Shown here in pieces: positions 41,991 to 50,661 of a stretch of DNA of 64,000 nt. The position numbers were made by a program, and so were the translations under genes. The notes under the pieces are model-generated. The model did no database searches. It was not told where the DNA came from and saw only the letters and a program-made list of their open reading frames with translations. Where the stretch lies: positions 5,302,001-5,366,000 of the forward strand of contig NZ_CP116413.1 in NCBI RefSeq assembly GCF_030064675.1, in the 5' to 3' direction. Position 1 is the first letter of the stretch; each line of letters begins with the position of its first letter. Origin of the DNA: Crossiella sp. CA-258035 (GTDB taxonomy: Bacteria > Actinomycetota > Actinomycetes > Mycobacteriales > Pseudonocardiaceae).

Positions 41991-43844
41991 TCAACGACCG
42001 GTGGTGCCTTCGGTGACCTGCCAGTAGACGGTGTAGCGCTGCCCGTGCAGCTGGTAGAACGGCATCAGCGTCACCGGGCCGGTGCTGGCCGTCGCGGAGT
42101 ACCGCAGCGGGCCGGCAGCGGGCCGGATCGTGGCCGGCTGGAGCGCGGGCATCGAGGTCAGGTTCGTGCTGCCGTAGGCGCCGGCCAGCACGATCGGGCC
42201 GTGCTTGACCGCCTGCACCGCGCTGTTGTCCATTGTGGACTCGCGGTGCAGCACCATCGGCAGGCTGATGTCCACCACGTCGCCACTGGCCCAGGTGCGG
42301 TTGATCCGCGCGTAGGAGCCGGGGGTGACCGGGGTGTGCGGTGCGCCGTTGACCAGGATCCGCGCGCCCGCCGCCCAGGCCGGCACGCGCACCCGCAGGT
42401 CGATCGGCCCGGAGCCGGTGATGGTCAGCCTGCTGCCGGGTGTCTCCGGGAAGGAGGTGTCCTGCCGCACCGTGATGCCGCGTCCCGGCCAGCGCAGGGT
42501 GGCGGCGATGAACAGGTTGACCCACAACGTGGTGCCGGCGTGGGCGTAGATCCGCCCGGAGTGCCCGCTGTTGGTCTCCATCCCGGTGCCGTGGCAGCAG
42601 GTGAAGTTGTGGTAGTCGTTGCTGTAGGTGCGGATGCCGCCGGGCCGCAGCGGGGTGAAGTAGCTGTGGTGGCCGTGGCTGGAGCCGGGGTCCTGTGCGC
42701 CCAGCAGGTGGTTGTACAGCGTCTTCTCGTAGAAGTCGAAGTACCGCGCCTCGCCGGGCCTGGTGCGGAACAGCTGGGTGGCGAGTTTGAGCATGTTGTA
42801 GGAGTTGCAGGACTCGCAGGTGCTGTCGGAGAGTTCGGCGGCGATCCGGCCGGGCGCCTTGAAGTACTCGCCGTTGGAGTTGCCGCCGATGGCGTAGCTG
42901 TGCGCGCCGACCACGATGTCGAAGAAGTTGCTCGCGATGTCGCGGTACCGGGTGCTGCCGGTGGCGTGGTACTCGCGGATCGCGCCGATCGCCTTGGGGA
43001 TCTGGGTGTTGGCGTGGTAGCCGTCGAGCGCGTCGCGGTTGGCCGCCAACGGGTCGAAGATCTCGGCGTGGTCGAAGTACTGGGCGCTGGTCAGGTGCGC
43101 CTGCGTCCCGGTGAGCTGGTAGAGGTTGGCCAGCACCTCGTTCATGCCGCCGAACTCGGTGCGCAGCATGGCCTGCCGTTGCGCGTAGCCGAGTCTGCCG
43201 TTGCGCCAGCCGACCCAGGCCGCCATCCGGGTGAGCACGGTGAGCGCCTGCGCGTTGCCCGCCAGCACGTGCATGTCCAGCAGACCGGCCATGATCTTGT
43301 GCAGGGTGTAGTAGGGGGCCCAGACCTGTTGCCGGGCCTCGACCCGGTCGATGAAGCTCTCCGGGAACGCGGCCAGGTAACCGGTGTTGAAGCCCGCGGT
43401 CCTGGCCCGGTCCTGGCAGATCGCCAGCTGTGCCACCAGGTACTCGCCTTTTGCCTTGAACGCGGTGTCGCCGGTGCTGGCGTAGGCCTGGGCGAGTGCG
43501 GTGAGCAGGTGGCCGGTGGAGTGGCCGCGCAGTTCCGTTGCCGGGGACTCCCAGCCGCCGCAGGGGGTGGCCGGGCTGGGCAGGCCGACGTTGAGCCGGA
43601 AGGTGTGCAGCAGCCGGTCGGGGTCGAGGAACTTCAGGTAGGCGTGCGTGCGGATCGTGTTGGTCTGGAACGGGCCGGGCAGCAGGGACACCGCGCCGAG
43701 CGGGAACAGCTCGGCCGAGACACCGATGTCGGGACGGGCCGCGGCCGGTACGGGTGCGGCCGACGCGGAGGTGGGCAGGGCCGCGGCCGCGGCGGCCAGG
43801 ACGCCCGCGCGCAGCACCGCGCGCCGGGAGGGCGGGGGGATCAT
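41991..43844 (-). CDS. Tat-exported GH127/GH146-type beta-L-arabinofuranosidase
   Basis: A 617-residue enzyme. Signal SRRAVLRAGVLAAAAAALP has the twin Arg of the Tat pathway. The catalytic (alpha/alpha)6 domain holds the zinc-thiolate site of this clan: Glu and Cys in CESCNSYNMLKLA and the adjacent Cys pair in FTCCHGTGMET, one of which is the nucleophile in HypBA1-like enzymes. FGGMNEVLANLY is another family motif. It would act outside the cell on beta-L-arabinofuranose in pectin or hydroxyproline-linked arabinans. GH127 and GH146 cannot be separated by eye. Confidence 0.87.
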   Translation of the reverse strand: MIPPPSRRAVLRAGVLAAAAAALPTSASAAPVPAAARPDIGVSAELFPLGAVSLLPGPFQTNTIRTHAYLKFLDPDRLLHTFRLNVGLPSPATPCGGWESPATELRGHSTGHLLTALAQAYASTGDTAFKAKGEYLVAQLAICQDRARTAGFNTGYLAAFPESFIDRVEARQQVWAPYYTLHKIMAGLLDMHVLAGNAQALTVLTRMAAWVGWRNGRLGYAQRQAMLRTEFGGMNEVLANLYQLTGTQAHLTSAQYFDHAEIFDPLAANRDALDGYHANTQIPKAIGAIREYHATGSTRYRDIASNFFDIVVGAHSYAIGGNSNGEYFKAPGRIAAELSDSTCESCNSYNMLKLATQLFRTRPGEARYFDFYEKTLYNHLLGAQDPGSSHGHHSYFTPLRPGGIRTYSNDYHNFTCCHGTGMETNSGHSGRIYAHAGTTLWVNLFIAATLRWPGRGITVRQDTSFPETPGSRLTITGSGPIDLRVRVPAWAAGARILVNGAPHTPVTPGSYARINRTWASGDVVDISLPMVLHRESTMDNSAVQAVKHGPIVLAGAYGSTNLTSMPALQPATIRPAAGPLRYSATASTGPVTLMPFYQLHGQRYTVYWQVTEGTTGR

Positions 43845-43880
43845 GCGCAGCACCTTTCTGTGCAGGGGAGGCAACGCGGG

Positions 43881-44705
43881 TCAGTGGCCGTAGCGGTTCT
43901 TCAGGTGCCGCCACCAGTCGCGCAGCATCCAGCGGTCGAACTCGGTGATCACCGCGGAGCTGCCGGCCTTCATGATGAAGCCGCCGACCCCGCTGGGTGT
44001 CCAGTCGTAGAAGTCGTCCAGGCCGAAGGTGTGGCCGATCTCGTGCAGCAGGATGGTCACGTCGGCGGCGTTGAGCGAGTTCATGAAGTACTCGCTGCCC
44101 ATCCGCTGGCCCCAGTCACCGCCTGCTCCCCCGCCCATCCCTGCGGTGAGCCACAGCGACTGGTCGTAGTGCCGCGCCACGCCACCGGGGCAGCGCGGGT
44201 AGCTGCCGTTGCGGTTGAAGAAGCGCCCGCAGCCCTCCGCGCACTGCGGCGCGCCCTCGCGGATGTCGTTGACGTAGATGTCGACGGAGTTGTCGTTCCA
44301 CTTCAGCTGGTTGCGGTCACGCACCGCCCAGCCCACCACCTTGACCGGCACACTGGCGTAGGGCCAGTTGTTGTGGCCCGCCATGGCATCCATCCACTTC
44401 TTGTACTGCCGGGCCAGCTGCGCGTGCACGGCATCGCGCTGTGCCGCGGTCACCGGCGCCGGGGAGTCCCAGCGCACGCAGAAGTTCAGGTAGCCGCGGT
44501 TGGCGAAGATCTGGTCCCAGCCGTAGTTGCGGAAGCCGTAGAGGTTCGGGTAAGTGCTTTCCTGGTGCTGCCACACCTGGTTCAGCGGGGTGACCAGGTG
44601 CGCGGGCGGCGACCACGAGTCCGCAGCCGTGGCCGGGGTCGTCCCGGTCAGCACCAGCACCGCCGCGAAGACAGCGGCCGTGAAACCCTTCCAGAGCCGG
44701 ATCAT
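43881..44705 (-). CDS. Secreted HExxH zinc metalloprotease (metzincin-like)
   Basis: A 274-residue exported protein (signal AAVFAAVLVLTGTTPATA). The zinc motif HEIGHTFGLDD at 221-231 fits HExxHxxGxxD, and IMKAGSS downstream resembles the Met-turn. Four Cys (CVRW, CAEGC, RCPGG) could form disulfides. I do not recognise the exact peptidase family. It sits in the middle of the carbohydrate operon, with an AAGGAGG site and short spacings, so it is expected to be induced with the glycosidases. The likely target is a glycoprotein backbone. Confidence 0.8.
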   Translation of the reverse strand: MIRLWKGFTAAVFAAVLVLTGTTPATAADSWSPPAHLVTPLNQVWQHQESTYPNLYGFRNYGWDQIFANRGYLNFCVRWDSPAPVTAAQRDAVHAQLARQYKKWMDAMAGHNNWPYASVPVKVVGWAVRDRNQLKWNDNSVDIYVNDIREGAPQCAEGCGRFFNRNGSYPRCPGGVARHYDQSLWLTAGMGGGAGGDWGQRMGSEYFMNSLNAADVTILLHEIGHTFGLDDFYDWTPSGVGGFIMKAGSSAVITEFDRWMLRDWWRHLKNRYGH

Positions 44706-44722
44706 CTTTCCTCCTTCGGTTG

Positions 44723-45520
44723 TCAGCCCTTCACCGCGCCGGAGGCGAACCCCCGCACGTAGCTGCGCTGCAGGACGGCGAAGAGCAACAGGCAGGGCAC
44801 CGCCATGACCACCACGCCCGCTTCCAGTGCGGCGTAGTCGATCGAGCCGTGGCTCGCGGTGCGCATGTTGACCACGGCGAGCGTGGCGGTGAACTTTTCG
44901 GTCGAGTTGAGCAGGATCAGCGGCGCGAAGAACTCGCTCCACGAGGACAGGAAGGCGAACAGGCCCACCGTGAGCAGGCCAGGCCGGACCACCGGCAGCA
45001 TGATCCGCACCAGCGTGCCGAAACTGGAGCAGCCGTCCACCCGCGCGGACTCCTCCAGCTCGACCGGGACGGCGGCGAAGCTGTTGCGCATCATGAAGGT
45101 GGCGAACGGCAGCTGGAACACCACCAGCACCACGCTCAGCCCGATCAGCGAGTCCTGCAGCCCGAACCAGCCCAGCAGCACGTACAGCGCGATCAGGATG
45201 GTGGCGTAGGGCACCATGAGGATGGCCAGGGTAAGCAGGAACAGCAGGTCGCGGCCGGGAAAGCGGAACCGGCCGAAGGCGTACCCGCCCAGGGTGGAGA
45301 CCAGCAGCGTGCCGCCGACGGTCAGCGCGCTCACCAGCACGCTGTTGAGGATGTGCCGGGGACTGATCCCGCTGGCCGAGGTGAACAGCCGCTGGTAGTT
45401 CTCGGTGCCGAACCCGGTCTCGGTGTGCACCGACGCCCAGCCGCTCCACAGCAGCGGGAGCAGGAACAGGATCGCCAGGCTCGCGCCCGTGAGGTGGAAG
45501 CCCCAGCTCGACCGTCTCAT
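44723..45520 (-). CDS. Carbohydrate ABC transporter permease (MalG type)
   Basis: A 265-residue inner-membrane permease with six helices. The ATPase-contact EAA loop is ELEESARVDGCSSFGTLVRIMLP. The C-terminal GFASGAVKG is typical of MalG/UgpE proteins. Its ATG overlaps the stop of the partner permease. It forms a channel with the MalF-type subunit; the ATPase is not encoded here and is probably a shared MsiK-like protein. Confidence 0.93.
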   Translation of the reverse strand: MRRSSWGFHLTGASLAILFLLPLLWSGWASVHTETGFGTENYQRLFTSASGISPRHILNSVLVSALTVGGTLLVSTLGGYAFGRFRFPGRDLLFLLTLAILMVPYATILIALYVLLGWFGLQDSLIGLSVVLVVFQLPFATFMMRNSFAAVPVELEESARVDGCSSFGTLVRIMLPVVRPGLLTVGLFAFLSSWSEFFAPLILLNSTEKFTATLAVVNMRTASHGSIDYAALEAGVVVMAVPCLLLFAVLQRSYVRGFASGAVKG

Positions 45521-46368
45521 GTGGACCTCCGGCGCAGCACGCGCAGCTGCACCGCGCTCACCACCAGCAGCACGGCCAGCAGCACCACCGAGATCGCGGC
45601 GGCCGAGCCGAGGTCCAGCCGCACGAAGGCCTCCCGGTAGATCACCATCACCAGCGAGGTGGTGCTGTTGTCCGGCCCTCCCCTGGTGAGGATGAAGAAC
45701 TGGTCGAAGGCGAGCAGGGAACCGGTGGTCATCATGGTGAGCACCAGCGCGATCGTCGGGCGCATGAGCGGGATGGTGATCCGCCGGAACAGCTGCCAGC
45801 CGGAGGCGCCGTCGATGCGCGCGGCCTCGTAGACCTCCACCGGGATGGCCTGCAACCCGGTGAGCAGGATGAGCATGTTGAAGCCCGCGAACCGCCACAG
45901 CACCAGCAGCACCGCCGATCCCAGCGCGGAACCGGGGCTGCCACTGGTCAAGGAGACGTCCCCGGCCACCAGGCCGAGCCGGGCCAGCGGGCCGATCTCG
46001 TTGCTCAGCAGGCCGAGGAACAGCAGCGAGGCGCTGGCGAAGCCGAGCACCGTGGGCAGGAAGAACGCGGTCCGGTAGAACCCCACGCCCGGCCTGCGGT
46101 GCTGCACCAGCAGGGCGAGCCCGAAAGCCACCGCGAACAGCAGCACCGTGATGATCACCGTGTACTTCAGGGTGAACCAGGCCGCGGTGCCGAGCAGCTC
46201 GTCGTCGGCCAGCGCGGTGTAGTTGGTCGGCGCGTTGAACACCGGCTTGCCCAGCAACGGCCACCGGTGCAACGACATCCAGCCGAGCAGTCCCAACGGC
46301 ACCAGGAAGAACACCCCGACCAGGACCGCGGTCGGCGTGGCGTAGAGAACGCCGGCCAGCCGGGACAT
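45517..46368 (-). CDS. Carbohydrate ABC transporter permease (MalF type)
   Basis: A 283-residue inner-membrane permease of the MalF/UgpA group, with six hydrophobic helices and the EAA loop VEVYEAARIDGASGWQLFRRITIPLM (core EAARIDGASGWQLF). The stretch FDQFFILTRGGPDNSTTSL near the C-terminus is a typical family motif. It starts one base after the binding-protein stop and overlaps the MalG-type gene by four bases. Confidence 0.93.
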   Translation of the reverse strand: MSRLAGVLYATPTAVLVGVFFLVPLGLLGWMSLHRWPLLGKPVFNAPTNYTALADDELLGTAAWFTLKYTVIITVLLFAVAFGLALLVQHRRPGVGFYRTAFFLPTVLGFASASLLFLGLLSNEIGPLARLGLVAGDVSLTSGSPGSALGSAVLLVLWRFAGFNMLILLTGLQAIPVEVYEAARIDGASGWQLFRRITIPLMRPTIALVLTMMTTGSLLAFDQFFILTRGGPDNSTTSLVMVIYREAFVRLDLGSAAAISVVLLAVLLVVSAVQLRVLRRRST

Positions 46369-46369
46369 C

Positions 46370-47614
46370 TCAACCCTGCCGCAGCGACTTGGTGATGGCC
46401 GAGTTCCCTTCGGCCAGCGACCGCGCGGCGTCGCCGAACAGCGCCCCGCGCACGGTGCGCAGCCACGGGCTCTGCGGATCGTTGAAGGAGGCGTTGAAGT
46501 TGCGGGCATACGGCGTCCGGCCCTTGGCCACCAGGCCGTTCACGGTCACCAGCCGGGGATCCGCCGCCGAGTACCTGTTCACCGCGAGGTCGGTGCGGGC
46601 GGGCACGCCCTTGCCCTTGGCGATGACCTCCACCTGCGCCTGCTCCGACATCGTCCAGGCCAGGAAGTCCCAGGCGCGCTCGGCTTTCCGGCTGGTCGCG
46701 CCGATGCCGATGGCGTCGCCGCCGACGAAGGTGGACTCCCCGCCTGCCAGGCCGGGGATCGGCGCCACGCCGAGCTTGGTGCCCTTGCTCTCGATCGGGT
46801 CCAGCCACACCGACGGTCCCGGCGCGATGCCGACCTTGCCACTCTGCAGGGCGCCGAGCCAGGTCGGTCCGGCCTCGTCCTTGGACGCGGGCGCGGCCAC
46901 GCCCTGCTCGTAGAGCCCGCGGTAGAGGGCGAACACCTCGGCCATCTCGGGTGAGTCCACCTTGGCGGTGCGGCCCTCAGCGTCCAGCACCTCACCGCCG
47001 GCGGCCCACACCGACGGCCACAGCGTGAACTCCACGCAGCCACCGCAGTTCCCGCCGAGGTAGGTGCCGTGCACCTCGCCGCCGAGCCGGTCGACGCGTT
47101 GCGCGTGCTCGGCGAACTCGCGCAGGGTGCGCGGCGGGCGCTCGGGGTCCAGGCCCGCCTTGGCGTACAGGTCCTTGTTATAGAGCAGCACCGACACGTC
47201 GATCGTGTGCGGCAGGGCGTAGTTGCGGCCCTCAGAAGTGCCCGCCCGGACGTGTGCGGGCGCGATCGAGTCCTTGTGCGGCAGGGCGGCGAACCGGTCG
47301 GTGATGTCGGCCCACAGGCCCTGTGCGCTGTACTGCGGCGCGAACACCACATCCGCGGCGAACAGGTCCGGCAAAGCCCGCGCGCCCGCGGCTGAGGCGA
47401 GCTTGGCCGGGTACTCCTCGTTGGGGTAGGCGGTGACCTGGACCTGGTCGCGGTGGGCGGCGTTGTATGCCTCGGCATAGGCCTTGGTCACCGACTCGGT
47501 CGCCGCCCTGGTCCACAGGGTGAGCATCACCCCGCCACCCGCGGCCTCCGTCCCGTCGGCACCGCAGGCCGCGGTGGCCAGCACCAGCGCGAGCGCCGCC
47601 AGCATCGCTTTCAC
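46370..47614 (-). CDS. Sugar ABC transporter substrate-binding lipoprotein
   Basis: Extracellular solute-binding protein of 414 residues (SBP_bac_1 fold), anchored by Cys17 (signal ALALVLATAAC). TLWTRAATESVTKAYAEAYN and ITDRFAALP are typical of the family; NNYALPHTIDVSVLLYNKDLYAKAG-like text (core YNKDLYAKAG) marks the hinge strand. GTG start with AAAGGAG. It should capture oligosaccharides released by the secreted enzymes of the same operon, most likely short arabinosides. Confidence 0.92.
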   Translation of the reverse strand: MKAMLAALALVLATAACGADGTEAAGGGVMLTLWTRAATESVTKAYAEAYNAAHRDQVQVTAYPNEEYPAKLASAAGARALPDLFAADVVFAPQYSAQGLWADITDRFAALPHKDSIAPAHVRAGTSEGRNYALPHTIDVSVLLYNKDLYAKAGLDPERPPRTLREFAEHAQRVDRLGGEVHGTYLGGNCGGCVEFTLWPSVWAAGGEVLDAEGRTAKVDSPEMAEVFALYRGLYEQGVAAPASKDEAGPTWLGALQSGKVGIAPGPSVWLDPIESKGTKLGVAPIPGLAGGESTFVGGDAIGIGATSRKAERAWDFLAWTMSEQAQVEVIAKGKGVPARTDLAVNRYSAADPRLVTVNGLVAKGRTPYARNFNASFNDPQSPWLRTVRGALFGDAARSLAEGNSAITKSLRQG

Positions 47615-47641
47615 GGTCTCTCCTTTGAGACGTGGCGCGGA

Positions 47642-49549
47642 TCAGGCCGTGGGCAGCCAGACCCGCATGGTGGCCGGGCCCCGGCGGGCCCAGCGGTGGT
47701 AGGGAACCAGCCGCAGCGCGGCCGTCGGGCCGGGGAGCCCAGCTCGGTCGCCGTAGGGCCAGGAACGGTCGTCCAGCAGGTCGGAGCGGGCGCGCACCAC
47801 CGCGCCGTCGCCATCGGCCACCGGGGCGGACCCGGTGTCGACCCGCAGCGCGTCGAGATCGAGCTCGCCCAGCGACTCGGCGCACAGCACCAGCGGGCCG
47901 CGTTCGACCGCGACGCAGCCGCGCACCGCGTCGATGCGCGGATCCGGCCAGGTGAACCGGGGCCGCATCGGCAGCTCCAGCCGGAGCTGCTCCCCCACCG
48001 CGAAGTCCCGGTGCACCACGACCTCACCCGGCTCAACCGGGCGGTGCTCCTCGCCCACCACGAGCGCCGCCCCGCTCGCCCATTCCGGCACCCGCAACGA
48101 GATCGACCAGGGACCACCACCGGTCCGCGTCACCCGCACGGTCACGGTGCCCTGCTCGGGGTAGGCGGTGCGCACCTCCAGCCCGGCCTGGCGTCCGTCG
48201 GCCAGCCGCGTGGAGATCTCGCAGTCGGTGTACTGGTGCAGGCGCAGCCCGGTCGAGTCCGCGGTGCCGACGTAGGCAGCCAGGCTGGCCAGCAGCCGCG
48301 CCAGGTTGGGCAGGCAGCAGGACACCTCGAACCACGGCGCCCGCGATCCGCCGCCGACGCCCAGCCGCTCGCCGTCGCCGGCCCCTGACCGGGCGGCCGC
48401 GCGCTGGTGCAAGGTGTTGGTGTAGGAGAAGCTCCGGCCGTCGTCGCCGATCGCGGCCGCGACCAGGTTGTGCAGCAGGCGTTCCACCACCTCGGCGTAG
48501 CGGCCCTCGCCGGTGGCCAGCAGCAGCCGCCAGGCCAGCATGATCGCGGCCACCCCGGCGCAGGTCTCCGCGTAGGCCCGGTCCGCGGGCAGCTCGAAGT
48601 CCTCACCGAAGGACTCGTCCTGGTGCCGCGAGCCCATCCCGCCGGTGAGGTGGGTGCGCCGGGCCCAGGCGCGGTCGAACTGGGTGATCACCGCGCCCAG
48701 CAGGTCCTCGTCGCCGGTCTCCACCGCGACGTCCACCGCGCCGCAGGCCAGGTACAGCGCGCGCACCGCGTGCCCGCGCAGCGTGCTCGCCTCGCGCACC
48801 GGCAGGTCGTCGCTGAAGTAGGACCAGCCGAACTCGTGCGCGGGCAGGCTGCGGAAGCCGCGCCGGCCCAGGAACAGCGCGGCCTGGTCGAGGTAGCGCT
48901 GCTCCCCGGTCACCCTGGCCAGTTCCACCAGCGCGGTCTCGATCTCCGGATGCCCGCACACCCCGGGCAGGCCGCCCTGGCCGAAGGTCGCGCAGACGTG
49001 GTCGGCGGCGCGGCGCGCGATCTCCAGCAGCGGCCCGGCGCCGCTGGTGCGGGTGCGCGCCACCGCAGCCTGCACCAGGTGGCCGGTGCAGTACAGCTCG
49101 TGGCCCCAGGCGAGATCGCTGTACCGGGGCGGCTGCCCGGGCCTGCCGAAGGCGGTGTGCGCGTAGCCGTCCGGGGACTGCGCCGCGCCGATCATCCCGG
49201 TCAGCGCGTCGATCCGGCTGTCCAGGTCGGGAGCGGCGGTGCGGCCGTGTTCCCAGGACATCGCCTCGACGATCTTGTAGACCTCGGAGTCGGCGAACTC
49301 CCGCCCGCGCCGCCGCGGTGAACCCGCGCCCGCGGCCACGGTGGTGAAGTTGCCGGTCCAGCCGAGCTTGTCCATCCAGGCCAGCGCGTGCTCCAGCGTC
49401 ACCGCGCCGTTGACCTGTTGGCGCTGCGCCCAGAACCCACCGGTGAGGCGCACCTCGTCCATCCCAAGTGGACGGAGCGCGCCCCGGGACGGGACTACCG
49501 GCCCGACGCTGGTCTGGGTGTTGCCTCGCATGGCCACATCACGCACCAT
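47642..49549 (-). CDS. Cytoplasmic GH127 beta-L-arabinofuranosidase
   Basis: An enzyme of about 635 residues (DUF1680 family, HypBA1 type) with no signal peptide. The opening LTGGFWAQRQQVN and SWEHGRT are family motifs; the zinc-thiolate site is seen as Glu-Thr-Cys in AYAETCAGVAAIM and the Cys pair in EVSCCLPNLARLL. It would cleave imported beta-L-arabinooligosaccharides. ATG at 49549 or at 49531 (MRGNTQ); neither has a clear ribosome site. It is the first gene of the eight-gene operon, directly behind the LacI-type operator. Confidence 0.88.
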   Translation of the reverse strand: MVRDVAMRGNTQTSVGPVVPSRGALRPLGMDEVRLTGGFWAQRQQVNGAVTLEHALAWMDKLGWTGNFTTVAAGAGSPRRRGREFADSEVYKIVEAMSWEHGRTAAPDLDSRIDALTGMIGAAQSPDGYAHTAFGRPGQPPRYSDLAWGHELYCTGHLVQAAVARTRTSGAGPLLEIARRAADHVCATFGQGGLPGVCGHPEIETALVELARVTGEQRYLDQAALFLGRRGFRSLPAHEFGWSYFSDDLPVREASTLRGHAVRALYLACGAVDVAVETGDEDLLGAVITQFDRAWARRTHLTGGMGSRHQDESFGEDFELPADRAYAETCAGVAAIMLAWRLLLATGEGRYAEVVERLLHNLVAAAIGDDGRSFSYTNTLHQRAAARSGAGDGERLGVGGGSRAPWFEVSCCLPNLARLLASLAAYVGTADSTGLRLHQYTDCEISTRLADGRQAGLEVRTAYPEQGTVTVRVTRTGGGPWSISLRVPEWASGAALVVGEEHRPVEPGEVVVHRDFAVGEQLRLELPMRPRFTWPDPRIDAVRGCVAVERGPLVLCAESLGELDLDALRVDTGSAPVADGDGAVVRARSDLLDDRSWPYGDRAGLPGPTAALRLVPYHRWARRGPATMRVWLPTA

Positions 49550-49555
49550 GGACGC

Positions 49556-49569
49556 CGAAAACGATTTCG
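49556..49569. promoter_or_regulatory. Putative LacI-type operator
   Basis: CGAAAACGATTTCG has 5-bp inverted arms (CGAAA/TTTCG) around a central CG, the usual LacI-family layout. It lies seven bases before the GH127 ATG and 64 bases before lacI. A second small palindrome, CGAATTCG, is at 49597-49604. Confidence 0.55.
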
Positions 49570-49632
49570 ACAATGGACCATTCGAGGCAGTGCCATCGAA
49601 TTCGCAGTCGATACCGCGTCGAAAGGATCTTG

Positions 49633-50643
49633 ATGGGCAGGCGCCGGTCGGAGGCGGTGACGCTGGCGGATGTGGCCAGGCTGGCGGGTGTCTCGATCGC
49701 CACCGCGTCGAAGGCGATCAACGACCGGGACGAGGTGGCCGCGGCCACCCGGGCCCGCGTGCTGCGGGCCGCGGCCGAGTTGTCCTTCCAGCCCAACGCC
49801 CTGGCCCGCAGCCTGACCTCCGGCACCACCCGCGCCATCGGCCTGCTCACCGACGACCTGGGCGGCCGGTTCGCCATGCCGATCCTGCTGGCCGCGGAGA
49901 ACGCGCTGGCCAACGAGGAGATGTCGGTGCTGCTGTGCGATGCCCGCGGCGATCCGGTCCGGCGCAGGCAGCACATCCGCACGCTGCTGGCCCGGCAGGT
50001 CGACGGTTTCCTCATCGTGGGGCACAGCAACGACATCCGCCCGTCGGTGACCGCCGACCTCCCGGTGCCCGTGGTGTACGCCTACTGCCAGAGCGCCGAT
50101 CCGGCCGATCTCTGCCTGGTCTCCGACGACGCGGGCGGGGCCCGGCTGGCCATCGAGCACCTGATCTCCTTGCGGCGCAAGCACATCGCGCACATCACCG
50201 GCCCGCAGGGCTACCAGGCCGCGCGGGTGCGCGCCGCCGCCGTCCGCCAGGTGCTGGCCGAACACGGCCTGCCGCTGGCCGGTGGTGAGCCGCGCCACGG
50301 CGAGTGGTCGCAGCGCTGGGGCAGGCGGGCCGCGCGCGAGCTGGTCGCGGGCACCCGGGACGTGGACGCGGTCTTCTGCGGCAACGACCAGATCGCGGCT
50401 GGTGTCACGCAGGTCCTGCCGGAGCTGGGCCTGCGGGTGCCCGAGGACGTCGCGGTGGTGGGTTACGACAACTGGGAGATCTTCGCCGAGGACGGCCGTC
50501 CCTCGCTGACCACGATCGACCTGGATCTCCCCCGGCTGGGCACGGCCGCCGTGCGGCACCTGCTGGCCGCGCTCGGCGGCGCACCGGCCACCGGCGCGGT
50601 GCGGCACCCTGGCCGCCTGGTGGTGCGGGAGTCCACGGCCTGA
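49633..50643 (+). CDS. LacI-family transcriptional regulator
   Basis: A 336-residue repressor. The N-terminal HTH with hinge reads VTLADVARLAGVSIATASKAIND and ALARSLTSG; the C-terminal periplasmic-binding-like sensor contains VFCGNDQIAAGV and DVAVVGYDNWEIF. The ATG follows AAAGGATC. It is divergent from the arabinoside operon and probably represses it until an imported sugar binds. Family call is secure; the inducer is inferred. Confidence 0.93.
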   Translation: MGRRRSEAVTLADVARLAGVSIATASKAINDRDEVAAATRARVLRAAAELSFQPNALARSLTSGTTRAIGLLTDDLGGRFAMPILLAAENALANEEMSVLLCDARGDPVRRRQHIRTLLARQVDGFLIVGHSNDIRPSVTADLPVPVVYAYCQSADPADLCLVSDDAGGARLAIEHLISLRRKHIAHITGPQGYQAARVRAAAVRQVLAEHGLPLAGGEPRHGEWSQRWGRRAARELVAGTRDVDAVFCGNDQIAAGVTQVLPELGLRVPEDVAVVGYDNWEIFAEDGRPSLTTIDLDLPRLGTAAVRHLLAALGGAPATGAVRHPGRLVVRESTA

Positions 50644-50661
50644 GCACGCGCTGGTATCCGG

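Noticed and set aside
38527-44762. Plus-strand open frames of 867 and 1,306 codons
   Set aside because: They mirror the hydrolase, GH43, GH127/146 and protease genes on the minus strand, which show clear motifs, signals and ribosome sites.
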